From Cavia porcellus (taxonomy: Eukaryota > Chordata > Mammalia > Rodentia > Caviidae), in NCBI RefSeq assembly GCF_034190915.1, contig NW_026947491.1:25918101-25982100 (forward strand): a stretch of 64,000 nucleotides of DNA, given 5' to 3'. The notes under the pieces were generated by a model. The model did not search any database and was not told the origin of the DNA. It was given only the letters and a program-made list of their open reading frames with translations. Within the stretch, counting starts at the first letter, position 1; every line of letters begins with the position of its first letter. Of the stretch, positions 1 to 10,839 are shown one piece after another. A program made the translations under genes and the position numbers.

Positions 1-580
1 CTCCGGTGATGAATATTGGCTACTACCAACTCACTTCTCCCCCTACTTGTACACAGAGGAAAGTGTCCCTCACCCTCTGTCCTTAGCCAGAATTGATCAA
101 GCACCATATGCCATGACCCGTGCATCTCCTAAGTTTCCCAGGGTGAAGGACTGCGAGAGAAAGAAAATAAAGAAGAGATGAAAGCTGAAGTCAGTGGAGC
201 CCTTATTCTCTAAACAGGAGGAAAGGAACTGCCCCCGCACTGTAAGGGAGTTTATTCATCCCTTAAGCAACTTAATGTCACCTGATACCCTGCTTCCTAG
301 TAATCTGCATGTTTGACAGCCTAAGGCCTGATTTTTGCTTGTTTCTGTGGTTCTCCTGCATGGTCTTTGTTCTCAGACCCAGCTGGCCGGATCCCACAAG
401 TGTGGTAAATTTCCAGCTACAGTGGCTCCCTACACTCTGAAGATGGTCTTTTCAACAAACTGTGCTAGAAGAACTTGATTCTCATATACCATAAAAAAGT
501 AATTTGTACTAGATCATGACTCCACCATAAAGTTACAAGTGTAAAAGTCTAGAAGAAAACAAATGGGGCCATACTTGGGA
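1..580. other. Unassigned intergenic sequence
   Basis: I see no gene, RNA gene or confidently named repeat here. The right edge merges into the old L1 fragment that follows. Base composition is ordinary and no ORF of note is present. Confidence 0.5.
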
Positions 581-1129
581 CCTTGGGTTGTACAGATTTC
601 TTAGAAAACGGAGTGAATTGTGAAATAAAATTTTTAAATATTGGGCTTCATCAAAATTGTGAATTCCCGTTTTGTTTGGAAGACATCATTTTAAAAATGA
701 GAAGATCAGTTACAACTAGGAAGGGAATATTTTCAATACATCTATTAACTAAGTATTTATTTATAAAACATATGAAGAACTTATAATAATAGGACAATCA
801 ATTCAATTAAAAGATGGGTAATTACTTGAACATATAGTTCACACAGAAAGGTTTTAAGTGGCCACCTACACACATGAAACATAATAACTAAGCCATCAAG
901 AAATGCAAATTAGAACCACAACAAGATACCAGAACACTCTCAGTAGATGGACTAAGATCAAAAAGTGTCTTATCAAGTGTGGGAAGGCACAGAGCACGTG
1001 AAACTCACGCTGCTGATCAGGATGTGAAATGGCTCAAACATCTTGCAAAAGAGTCTGAGTTTCTGATGAAGTTAAACATGATCTAACAGTTGCACTCTTA
1101 GATATTTACCCAAATGAACAAAAACATAT
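580..1129 (+). mobile_element. Old L1 (L1M-type) ORF2 3' fragment, left part
   Basis: The plus strand follows the well-known 3' part of L1 ORF2: a block like 'aaatgcaaatyaraaccacaa' near 901-922, then text matching the region coding for the C-terminus up to 'aaaacatat' at 1121-1129. It is heavily diverged, with stops in all frames. The sequence resumes at 1665 after an inserted LTR. Confidence 0.6.
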
Positions 1130-1660
1130 TGTAAGACCGGTGTCGCGAAGGAGACTCTAAGGGCCTTGCTCTCATGTAAGAACAAAGGGGTTTTTATTTG
1201 TCCATGTACACGGGGTCCTCCAAACAGGTGGAAACGGAGAACTCTGAGTTGGGGCAGGGCTAGTGTTTTTAAGGGGGAAAAACTGCAATGTAAGCATTTA
1301 TTACAGAAGCCAATCATTATAGTTAGTGCAGAGCAGTGGGCATCTTATCTATCTGTTATTGGTCAGTTCATAAGGGGTGACCAGCAGGTCAGAGTTAATT
1401 AACTGTCTTTGTTTTGTACAACTTATCTTTAAGACACCTGGTTTCTGTAGGCTCAAGTGTGACATATTTTACAACCCTGATTAGTGTAATGGCAGGCTCT
1501 ATCTCTGAGTTCCCTGGCACAGCACAGCCCGAGCATATCACAGCCACAGAGGTTGTTTTTATTTTTACAGGGCTGAGTTAGGACTGAGTCACGAGGCCCA
1601 GTGCTGTTTCTAGCTGAGAAACAGCATCTTGTTTTTAACCTTTAAATTTCTGGTTCTTCA
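1130..1660 (-). mobile_element. Solo LTR, class I-like (4-bp TSD)
   Basis: A 531-bp block interrupts the L1. Read on the minus strand it begins TGAAGAACC and ends GGTCTTACA, so it has the TG...CA ends of an LTR. It is flanked by ATAT on both sides (1126-1129 and 1661-1664), fitting the 4-bp duplication of ERV1-class integrases. A minus-strand AATAAA lies at 1193-1198, about 65 bp before the LTR end. No internal retroviral sequence remains, so this is a recombined solo LTR. The family is not assigned, and a short duplication could arise by chance. Confidence 0.6.
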
Positions 1661-2105
1661 ATATTCACACAAAGCCTTGTGCACAAATACTCTCAGAAGT
1701 TCTATCATACATTGCAAAGGGCAGCAGGCCCAGTGTCTACTAAGTGAGTGGGAAAGCAAATGGTGAGATGGTCACATCACTCAGCCATGGAAAGGAAGAG
1801 GTACTCATGGATACGGTTGTGTGAATGCCAGACACACTTTTCTGAGTAAAGGAATTAGGTGCCAGAATCACACACTTTATTACTCAGTTCATAGAAACTC
1901 AGAGGGGACAAAGCTAGGTTGCCAAGGTCAAGAGAGAGGGAGGTACAACAGAGATCAACTAGAAAGGGACAGGAGGTAGAAACGCTTTGTATTTTGATGG
2001 TTTGGTAGTTGCATGAAGTGTCCATTTGTCTTTGAACTGCACTCTGAAAATAGGTGAATTGTATGATAGGTAACAATTAATTGCTTGGTTGAGTCATTGA
2101 AAAAT
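1661..2105 (+). mobile_element. Old L1 (L1M-type) 3' end, right part
   Basis: This continues the L1 after the solo LTR. The stretch at 1668-1830 corresponds to the end of ORF2 (the 'camped in the middle of Cys-rich tail' region just before the stop in mammalian L1s). The part at 1990-2070 resembles the L1M 3' UTR segment with 'gatggt..tagttgcayra' and 'aactg..cactyaaaaat'. Diverged and non-functional. Confidence 0.55.
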
Positions 2106-2337
2106 GAACTGAAAAATAACAGATATTCAGCCAATGTGGGGCTGTAACACATAAATTTTACAGAGAGTTTGCAGTTTTATAGATGAACAAAGATCTTATC
2201 TCTAATTAATTCAAATTGAATTTTGAAAGAAGTTTTCACCGTAATATTTGAGTCATAGTGGAGACACTTTAAAAATTAGAAATGTATGCACCCTTCTCTC
2301 TTCACAAACCATCGCTGCAAGCTCACATTCATTTTTA

Positions 2338-2541
2338 TTTTCTTTATGCTGGAGATCAAATCCAGGAGCGCAGGCATCCTAAGGAAGTACTCATTCACTG
2401 TACCACAGTTCCAGACCTTTTTATTTTTTATTTTGAGACACGCTTAAAATAAAAGTTACCCAGGCTGCTGTGGATCTGTAATCCTTCTGCCTCAGCTTCC
2501 TGAGTAGTTGACATTACAGGAGTGAGTTACCTTGCCTGCCA
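2338..2541 (-). mobile_element. Composite SINE: B1 plus ID-like half
   Basis: On the minus strand a 7SL-derived B1 half (2430-2541: 'gcccaggctg', 'cctcagcttcctgagtag') is joined through an A-rich linker to a tRNA/ID-like half (2338-2420, ending like 'gatctccagca'). This dimer type is known from several non-muroid rodent groups. It supports the organism call. Confidence 0.7.
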
Positions 2542-2573
2542 TTAGTTTTTGTTCGGTTGGGGTTTTTTAAGTT

Positions 2574-2712
2574 TCTTTTTTGAGACAGACTATGTAGTTC
2601 AGGCTGAATTTAAACTTACTATGTAGCCCAGGCTGATCCTGAACTCATAGCGATTCTCCTGCCTCATCCTCCTGAGTGCTGGGATTACACTGTGCCTGGC
2701 TCCATGCCTGCC
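2574..2712 (-). mobile_element. B1 SINE
   Basis: A minus-strand B1 with the typical blocks 'gagacagactatgtag', 'tagcccaggctgatcctgaa' and 'gtgctgggattac'. The 'actatgtag..caggctga' block occurs twice in tandem, so an internal duplication or quasi-dimer is present. Confidence 0.75.
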
Positions 2713-3110
2713 GCTATTTTTGATGAGTAATTGAAACTGGCAACGGAAAAAATACTGAATTCTGTATTTATTGTAAACTTTAGAATTTCATACAAGTAGT
2801 TACTTTTGAACAATTTTAATCAAGAGTGGTATAGTTCTACTTAGCACAGATTTCACTCTGTGAAACATAGTGACTGCCAGACAGATTTAGGAAGTTGGTT
2901 TTAAAGCATGATAAAAACGTTACAAGTCAAAAACAGTTTCCTTCTTTAGCTGAAAGTTAGAAATACTAACTTCATTGAGTGAAGGAAGTTCTCAGAAAAC
3001 TTCTTAAGAAGGAGAAAAGCATGTAAAAAGTAAAATCAGGAGGTTAACTTTAACTCAGTGCAGCAATGCCAATTGCCTAATTCAGAAATCTTACTTTAAA
3101 AAGCAACCAC

Positions 3111-3288
3111 AGGCTAGGCATGGAGCTACACATCTGTCACCCAGCACTTAGGGAAGCTGAGGCAGGAATGTACATTATTCTAGTCACGTCTGAGAAAAGA
3201 TTTAGTACTAGGGATGGAACCCTGTGGTAAAGCTCCACAGGGTTCCATCCCTAGTACTAAATCTTTTCTCAGACGTGACTAGAATAAT
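3111..3288 (+). mobile_element. SINE (B1/ID type) with inverted duplication
   Basis: The left part (3111-3170) is B1-like: 'aggctaggcatgg..cagcactta..gctgaggcagg'. The right part includes an ID-like tail, 'ccacagggttccatcccta' (3235-3253). Instead of the usual middle, 3174-3227 is the exact reverse complement of 3235-3288, so half of the SINE has been replaced by a mirror copy. Confidence 0.55.
3174..3288. repeat. Perfect 54-bp inverted repeat, 7-nt spacer
   Basis: The left arm 3174-3227 and right arm 3235-3288 are exact reverse complements over 54 of 54 positions, separated by TAAAGCT (3228-3234). Symmetry stops abruptly at both outer ends. A transcript from either strand would fold into an uninterrupted 54-bp hairpin with a 7-nt loop. 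Both arms contain the ID-like SINE tail next to sequence that is not SINE. The perfect match says the event is recent or maintained by correction. Confidence 0.95.
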
Positions 3289-3492
3289 ATAGACAACTCC
3301 AAAAAATTAGTTTTTCTTCTGAAATTTTGTATATTTTTATTTTAAATGACACAGTAATAGTACATACCTCTGGGTACAATATGACAATTTAATTCATGTA
3401 CAATATGTAAGGATCAGATCAAGGTGGCTGTCACATCGATCTCTTTGTGTCAGGAACATTCAGAGTCCTCTCAACTAACTTTCCATGTAGTT

Positions 3493-3524
3493 CTGCTACT
3501 ACACTGCTTTAGAGATCCCTGTGC
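3493..3524. repeat. 32-bp exact inverted copy of 4870-4901
   Basis: These 32 bases are the exact reverse complement of 4870-4901 inside the repeat at 4.6-5.1 kb. Flanking bases are unrelated on both sides, so this looks like a short templated insertion rather than a full repeat copy. Confidence 0.8.
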
Positions 3525-3850
3525 TAAATCTGCTAATCTGTGTCTATGCTTTTGCATTATAGTGACTCAGAAATTGGTTGTGGCAAAGGAGACCTGGGAA
3601 GACCCTACTGAGGCATATTAGTACAACAGCAGGGCAAAGAGTGAAGAACGGCAAGCTGTGACACCATGAGAGAGGTCTCAGCAGTCACTCTGTCTGAATC
3701 TACACCTGCTGACATCCAGATGTTGTATTAGTCAGGCTGCTTGGGAAGCAGGGGTGTACATACACACTAGAGGCATTTCAGGCAAAACGGGGCACTGTTT
3801 TTCCTTTCTTTTTTCTGCTATTCTTCTTTTTATCCCTCTTTCTCCTCTTC

Positions 3851-3975
3851 CTTCTTTTTGAGACAGAATCTTGTTATGTTGCCCAGCCTGGTTCCAAATC
3901 CTGGGCTCCACTGATCTGCCTGCCTCAGCCTCATTAGTAGCTGAGATTACAGGTGCACACAACCACACTCCACCT
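3851..3975 (-). mobile_element. B1 SINE
   Basis: A minus-strand B1: 'ttttgagacagaatcttg', 'gttgcccagcctgg', 'ctgcctcagcctcattagta' and 'attacaggtgcacac' occur in the canonical order. Moderately diverged, with no ID half attached. Confidence 0.8.
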
Positions 3976-4610
3976 GAAACTGGTTTTGTGAAAGGGTTGC
4001 CAGATACAATGTGATATGGTTAAATTCAAATTTCAGAGCTTAAGTACCATATGATTTCTCTTAAGTGAGAAGGCCAAAATACAAATAAACTAAAAGCAAA
4101 CTTAAAAGAAAAATAGGAAGCAAGGAACTAGATCTTCTGCAAAAGGGAATGGGACCAAGAGTTAGAGGGAGAAAAGAATGGAAAGAAAAGAATTAAGATG
4201 TATCATGCACATGTATCAACTCCACACAATGAATGTAATCATTGTGTTCCAAAACATGTACCAATGAAATTAAAATTTAAAAAGTCAGATAAATTTTTTA
4301 GTGTATGTTCCAGAACATATATTTTATTTATCTGAAAATAAAATTAACTGAGTGCCCTATATATTTATTTGCTAAATCTGTCAACTCTATCTCTTAACCA
4401 CACAATGATTAACATAAGGAAATAGCCCATAACTTGCTTTTATAACACATGCCTAGCATAGTCCCAAATTTAAAAATATTGCACTAGCTGGCCAGCTTCA
4501 TTTCCTGCCTTTTGGGCACATTGTCAGCACAGTTTCCTGGGTAATTAATATCACCCAAATGCTGTATGGATAAAATAACTCATCAGAACTGGAGAAATAT
4601 CCGGACCCTC
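3976..4610. other. AT-rich intergenic stretch, possible L1 tail
   Basis: Text around 4040-4120 resembles the end of an old L1 ('catatgattt..ctta') and 4190-4290 is A-rich with a degenerate tail. Nothing else is recognised. Confidence 0.35.
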
Positions 4611-4629
4611 ACTGCTTCAGTAAAGCCTG

Positions 4630-5085
4630 TGAGACTTCAGGGTTTGCTATGGTCTGCTGCTGTGGACAGCAGATCATAAACTGAGTCTGGAGGACATCTG
4701 AGGCCATCCTGTCCTGCCCTTTGAGCCAGACTGGAACTGGGAAACTCCTCTGAGATGAGGAAATGCCCGGCTTTCTAATGCTTAGTGCTGAACTTCCTTC
4801 TGCTCACTGCGGAAACCCCACAGTTAGCGAAGCTAGGTGCTCACAGGGCAAGATAAGACCTGCTGAGGTGCACAGGGATCTCTAAAGCAGTGTAGTAGCA
4901 GTAGTCAAAGATTCACCTGGGAGAACTACAGCCTCCTTATCACCCCTTGTCGCATGCTTGCAGGAACACTTGGTGCTTCTTACTGGCTCACAGTGATTGC
5001 AGCTGCTGCTCCTGGAATCGCTAGCTGTCCCCTTCTATGCACTGGCTGATAAAACATGGGAGGGAGCACAGGAGGCTCGGCTGTA
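4630..5085 (+). repeat. Unassigned interspersed repeat, copy A
   Basis: About 450 bp here are the diverged reverse complement of 7800-8280. Shared landmarks include 'ccatcctgtcctgcccttt', 'gaaactcctctgagatgag', 'agaactacagcctccttatc' and 'cttggtgcttcttactggc'. I cannot name the family; an LTR or a rodent-specific repeat is possible. The short ORF over the right half reads the same in both copies but has no known domain. Confidence 0.6.
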
Positions 5086-5859
5086 CTGGGACAGGATGAT
5101 GAGAGGCAAAAAGACCCTGCCGTGCCCAAGTTTCCTGTTGCCACCGCAAGAAGCAGCGGATGGTGGAAATCAGGCCTTTAGTTGTGGGTTTTTCCTGGTG
5201 AACACTTGGCTCTTTGGTCCGGCCCAGGACTTCGGGAGATCAACAGTTCCTGATGGGTAGCATAAGAATGACAGGAGGAGCAGCTCACCTCATAGTACTG
5301 CTGCTTTGAGGCTTTGGCTGGCTGCGGTGAAGCCATAGGTGTCAGGGACTGTGGGTGCATAGCACACCCAATGTCGGGATGGGGTATGGGTCAAGGATGA
5401 AGACTTCGGTTCCTGACCCACAGGGAACACTGTCCAGCTCTTCACGTGGGGACTAGACCTGCACCTCTGGCCTTGGCCTCATCTTTGGCCTCAGGCTGAG
5501 GAGTTGGACAGCATTAGTTTTCTGGTGGAACTGAGCTGGAAGTAAGAGGACAGACCAGCCACCGGCTACCAGGCAGGAGCAGAGCAGATTCAGGGGCCCT
5601 GGCTGGGGGAACACGAGATGCTGGAAGCACCAGCCAAGTGTTGGTACTTTCCAGGGAGAAGCTCTCATCACTCTGGGCTCAGCCTCTGCCTTCTAACCTT
5701 CTTCCTGAGGTCACCTCAGGTCTCTGCAGCACCAAAACCATTCAGACCATCGCTCCCCTTAAGTAATTTTCAGACTGTGAACTGGATCAGGAATAAGTGA
5801 GCTTTTCCACAAGGTGTGTTTCATTTTTACCGATATTGCTGATTCCTTTGCTTTCTTGC

Positions 5860-6080
5860 GTCTGACCAATCATTTCACTTCATCTGCGAATTTCCTTAAT
5901 GAGCCGTTGCCCCTCTCTTCCAGATCATTAGTGAAGATGTTGCCAGATCTGATGTGGTTTCCTGGCTGGCTGCTGGCTGCCCACAGTTGCTGGAGGAGGC
6001 ATCTGTCATTCTCCACGGGCACCTCCATCACCCAAAATCAACCAAACTCTTTCTGCAGACACCCTGCTTGGGAAGTTGTA
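5860..6080. mobile_element. Ancient CR1/L3-like LINE relic
   Basis: The stretch 'tcatctgcgaatttccttaatgag..' and 'tcattagtgaagatgttgcc' follows the order of the old mammalian L3/CR1 3' region ('tcatctgcaaattt', 'tcattgataaaaatgtt'). It is highly diverged; the family call is tentative. Confidence 0.4.
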
Positions 6081-6977
6081 AGCCCTGATGCTTCGCTGGG
6101 AGAACCCAGTTTCTGTGGGACCAGAACAGATGCCTGACCATAGCCTGCACTGTACACAGTCCAAAAGCTCAGCTTTTGCCAAGTAGACTGCACAGCCTCT
6201 CATACTCATGCATTCTTTCGTCAGTGGAAGAACAAAAGAAGGCTCAGGCCCTGCACTGTAGTGTTCTGTGCCTTCATACCTTGAAAAGATCTCACTTCTC
6301 TATCGATTTGCCTTTTTTACTTGACAGGAAATCTGATTTCAGTGCATCTTCCTGGCGACTGTCTCCCGGTGAGATGATGCAGATCATCAGGTAGCTGGGA
6401 AGCCTGCACAGGTGACTAAAATGTCACCTTAGAGAAGATGACTTCCCCAGTGGGTTGCAGAGCAGATACTGTTCTTGGGTTCTCTGAAGCCTTTGTTACA
6501 CACTCTGAGTGGAAAGCAGGTTCTAATTATAAGAATTAAATCAGAAAATGGTCTAGGTGATCAGGACAATTTGTATTTATTTTTACCTTTATATGCCTGG
6601 TCACACAGAATAATCAAGTTTCAGGAACACTTCCACATCATTTTATTTCTTTACCCTAGATGTCCCCTCTGGAATTTAAGCAAAGAAAAACTTTTCTTAT
6701 CTTTATTAAAATACTTTGAAAAATAAAAGGAGACTATAAAATTGTTTCTCTACTGTAATTACAACTTGCAAATAAAATGTTTATGAAGCCATAGTAGAAA
6801 GAACATTAAAAAATAAAACTTTTTCAGGACAAGGTTGGCAAAATTGATATTTTTTAAATTTTATTATCATTTTTAATGTAATGAACATAGCATATTCTGC
6901 AGTATACTCTTACATAGTCTGATTATAAGTGTTGATTCAAAGCTGTGAAGAAGAGAGATGTTAACAGTCTTTGGGAA

Positions 6978-7182
6978 TGCTGGACACAGTGGCACGTGCC
7001 AGTAATTCCAGCATTCTGCAAGGCTTAGGCAGGAGGATTGCAAGTTGTAGTGTAGTCTTGGTAACTTAGTGAATTAGAAGATCCTGATTCAAAAACAAAG
7101 CAAATCTTGTTTTAAAAGGTTTGGGAATGCATTCAGAGTGCAGACTTGAGGTTCAATTCCCCAGTACTATGAAGAAATAAAA
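6978..7182 (+). mobile_element. Composite SINE: B1 plus ID-like half
   Basis: The plus strand shows a B1 half (6978-7090, 'gctggacacagtggcacgtg', 'aggcaggaggattgcaagt') and, after an A-rich linker, an ID-like half (7118-7170: 'tttgggaatgcattcagagt', 'gaggttcaattccccagtac') followed by an A-rich tail. Confidence 0.75.
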
Positions 7183-7449
7183 AGAGATCTTCAGAGCGAC
7201 AATGTCTTCTGCTTGAAATCCAGAATGAAAACGAATCTCACATCAACCAAGCAATACAAATTTCCTGAGAAAACTCCTGGATACCTCCCAGGCAAAGGAT
7301 CTCTAATGTTGCTATTGCATGAGTTCATGTCTGCCATTATTCGAGATGAGAGATATAAATCAAACACTATACTGGAAGGGACAATGCCACTGGGACTTTG
7401 CATGGCTCTTCAATTTGTATGAGGCTGAATGATTCACAGCACAGCACCA

Positions 7450-7590
7450 TCGATGAACATACAGCAGAGTGGTTGGAGCACTGACGTGGAGACGGCACAG
7501 GTTCAAATCCTGGTGCTGCCACATATGAACTGCATGATTTTGGAGATGTGATTGCTTGGAGCTCCAGTTTCACCAGGAATAAATGGCTGA
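7450..7590 (+). mobile_element. MIR SINE
   Basis: Contains the tRNA-derived and core parts of MIR: 'agtggttggagcactgac', 'ggttcaaatcctggtgctgc', 'ttttggagatgtga'. Ancient and inactive. Confidence 0.7.
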
Positions 7591-7799
7591 GATTAAGAAA
7601 GTGCCTTGGCCAGGGTTCTCCAGAGGAGAACTAGAATTCTGGCCCAAAATCAGTTTGCAGCCAATGTTCTGTCTTTCCTAGGATGGGTCAGACTTAATTT
7701 GTCAAGTCTCTCACATCGTGGAGGGGAACCACTATCAAGGACATTACCAAGAACCCCAATTGCCTGTGTGTGGGGTAAGGTGAAAGGATGAAACAGGAG

Positions 7800-8280
7800 A
7801 CCCAGGCAATTTAGTAATGCATGAAGGGACCGGAAGGTCAGTGCCTCAGGATGGGCACAGTTCAACTCTGTCCAGCTCACACATGTTTTATCAGCCAGGG
7901 CACAGAGATGGGCAGCGAGCAATTCCAGGAGCAGCAGCTGCAATCAATGTGAGCCAGTAAGAAGCACCAAGTGTTCTTGCAAGCATGAGACAAGTGGCGA
8001 TAAGGAGGCTGTAGTTCTCCAGGTGAAACTCTGACTACTGCTACTACATTGCTTTAGAGATCCCTGTGCACCTCAGCAGGTCTTGCCCCGTGAGTCCACA
8101 GCATCACTAACTGTAGGGCTCCAACAGTGAATAGAAGAAAGTGAAGCATTTCCTCATCTCAGAGGAGTTTCCTGTTCCATTCTGGCTTAAAGGGCAGGAC
8201 AGGATGCCTTGGATATCCTCCAGATTCAATTTATAAATTGTCGTCCCCAGCAAACCACCTGTATTCACAGTTTACCAGTT
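7800..8280 (-). repeat. Unassigned interspersed repeat, copy B (inverted)
   Basis: Reverse complement counterpart of the repeat at 4630-5085, with several exact blocks of 15-25 bp between mismatches. The two copies point towards each other across 2.7 kb. The family is unknown to me. Confidence 0.6.
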
Positions 8281-9164
8281 GGAACATTAGTCTCTTCTAA
8301 GCATTACCTTCATGAAAACACTGGAAATCACTTGACCAAGTGTCTGGGCACCCAAATTGATATGTAAGACTTGTCCACACAGAAGGGGAAGGTTTGTGAA
8401 GAAGGAGACAACAAAAGGAAACATTCAAGAGAACTTCTCATGGTGGTATATATTCCAGTGGAATGGGGAATGAGCATGAACTTAATCAGCTTAAAAAAGT
8501 TACTCACTGAAGGTTTCTCATATGGAGTGGGGGAGTGATTGCCAATTCCAGTTCTAGACCCTGCAAATTGGCTACACTGCTTCCCAAATAAACAAGACCC
8601 TAGAAGAATGCACAGACTCTCACACCACTGACGTGAGGCAGAGCTGTTGAGTGTGATTAACAGATTATAAGTAGCCTTACTCTCCTAGCTCAGGAGTAAT
8701 GCAAGGCCAAAACCACAGTAAGAAATAAGTACAGACCCTACATTTTGTAGTTTTCTCTTTCAAACCATACCAAAGTGTAGAATCTCACATGTGAAAAGGT
8801 ATACTGTCTGTCTAGTTGTTTCAGGCTACTATAACATAATCCTTTGGTAATATATCACAAACTGCTGACAGGAATCTATTACAGTTCTAAGGACTTGGAA
8901 ATCCAAGGTTAAGGTGCAGACTCGAGGTCTGGGGAGGGCTCATTCTGCTACTGAGATGTTGCCTTCAGACCTGTACTCATATGACTGAACAGGAAAAAGG
9001 CTCCTTTAAGATTTTTGATAAGTTCACTGATCTTGTTTATGGAGTGGAGTCCTTATGACTTCATAATCTCCCAAAGGCCCAATTCAATACATGTTGTGTG
9101 GTTGGTGTGTGTGTGTGTGTTTTACTGGCAATGTAATCCAAAGCACACTACCACTGACACACAT
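8281..9164. other. Intergenic sequence with an old unassigned repeat
   Basis: The part at 8820-9080 resembles a common ancient mammalian repeat ('caggctactataacataat', 'ggacttggaaatccaaggt'), but I could not name its family. A (GT)n run lies at about 9108-9120. The rest shows nothing recognisable. Confidence 0.35.
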
Positions 9165-9270
9165 TTGTTTTGAGAAAAGATCTTGCTAAGTTGCCCAGAA
9201 CAGTCTCAAACTTATGATCCTTCTGCTTCAGACTCCCACATAGCTGAGATTATAAGTATGCACCACTCTG
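9165..9270 (-). mobile_element. B1 SINE fragment
   Basis: Minus-strand B1 blocks in order: 'ttttgagaaaagatcttg', 'aagttgcccagaacagtctc', 'cttctgcttcagactccc', 'gctgagattataagtatgca'. Diverged. Confidence 0.65.
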
Positions 9271-10110
9271 TTCTTCTTTCAGTGTATGAACTTCAGAAAA
9301 GATACAAAAATTCAGCACACAGCACTCCTAAAATAACAAAAGCAGAAAGATTTAGAATAAAATATAAATCTATAGATGATAAATTTTAAGACTAAAGTTT
9401 CCTACAAGTAAAATCAGTATGAATTTCATTCTAACGTGACATTTTTGACTACTGACATGACCTTGCCTGATCCAATAAGGTTCAGACCTGGAAATATTCA
9501 GCAAAGACATTTCCAAAGTTACACAGCCCTGCTGGAAAATAAGCCCATTAGGACAAGCACAAAATGTGCTTAAAGGCACAGGCTGTGGGAGTAAAAGTGA
9601 CTATAGCTGTTATAAATGTAGGATCTATTGCAAATGTTTAAAAGACAAAGTTTAGTGGAGTATGAGGTAAAATGGAGACAGTCACCAAGTGGTTGAATAT
9701 TTACTTTGGAAATATTTTCCTCCTTCTTTTAGGAAATGTTCCAAGTCAAATTTCCTCCCTTGTAACACAGGAAATCATACAGTTTGTCTGACTTTACAAT
9801 GGAGTTGCGATTGTCACACATGGCAAGTGATGTGAAAGCACTTTGAAAAGTGAAGGAATGTAACTGGAGTATTCCTTTTAGTATTAAAGATCAGGAAAGG
9901 GTAATAGCATGTGGAATAAGAAGAGGGAAAGCTTTCGGAACAGCCAGACTGGAGGCTGAGTATCAACTGGGTCTCTCTTTACTTGTATGACATTCACAAA
10001 TTTCCCAGCCTCCTTGAGCAAAATATGTCAGGCTTTGTACACTGAAGTTTCAGTGAGCATTTAAGTGTGTGTCTGTGAATGCGTGTGTGTATGAATGCAC
10101 AAGAAGAAAA
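9271..10110. other. Intergenic sequence, nothing recognised
   Basis: No domain, RNA gene or named repeat is visible. A short TG-rich run sits at 10064-10095, just before the L1 5' UTR. Confidence 0.4.
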
Positions 10111-10115
10111 GAGGA

Positions 10116-10560
10116 AGTCCTACAGGCCTGACAGGCCATGCCTAGCCACCTCTATGAAGCTCCAGGAGCTGAAGGTGCATGAGGTTATTTCCAGTGCGCA
10201 TGCTCGGGGAGAGCTTTGGATTATCACTCCTAGAAGTTAGGACCCCACCCAGCTTCCTGAATGACCTGAGGAGACATGCAACATCCTACAGGCCTGACTG
10301 GACCACACCTAATGACTTTCTTCCAATACAGGGAGCTGAGGGCTCATGAGGCAATTTCCAGCCCACTGGCACACAGGGAGCACTTTGGATCATTGTTCCC
10401 AGCAGTTAGGACCCATTCCAGCTTCCTAAACCACCATAGGAGGCATGAGAGGTTGCCAAGGCCTGACTGGCCACACCCAGTGACCTCCATTCAGTCCTAG
10501 GAGCCAAGGGCATGCAAGATGATTTCGAGCATGCCTGACAGAAGCTTTGGAACTTTGCTT
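10116..10560 (+). repeat. L1 5' UTR tandem monomers (about 167 bp, three units)
   Basis: The landmark 'ggcctgac' begins at 10125, 10291 and 10460, giving periods of 166 and 169 bp. Each unit repeats, in order, 'ggcctgac..gg', 'gacctcc/gacttt', 'ggagc..aagg/gctgagg', 'catga', 'atttccag', 'gctttggat' and 'gttaggacc'. The array stops just before ORF1, as promoter monomers do in rodent L1s. Confidence 0.75.
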
Positions 10561-10839
10561 GAAACCTGGAAATATTAGAAAATGATAAAAATGAAAGACC
10601 AAAATGCAATCTCAAACCTCCAACCTATCCCAAGCAAGCCTAGGAGCCAAGAATATAGAAGAAAATATAAGCCATACACCTGAAATACCTGAAATGATAT
10701 CAACTGAAATAAAGAAACAACTCTGAGAAACTGTAAAAGAAATCAGATCAGAAATAATCTCCCAGGTAAAAGAAGAAATGATAAATGTAATAAAGAAATC
10801 TTAAACACATCTAAAGAAGACATTCTTAAAAATTAGAGG

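Noticed and set aside
10116..10560. Possible CRISPR-like or satellite array
   Set aside because: Units are adjacent with no spacers, and the array ends at L1 ORF1; it is the L1 5' UTR.
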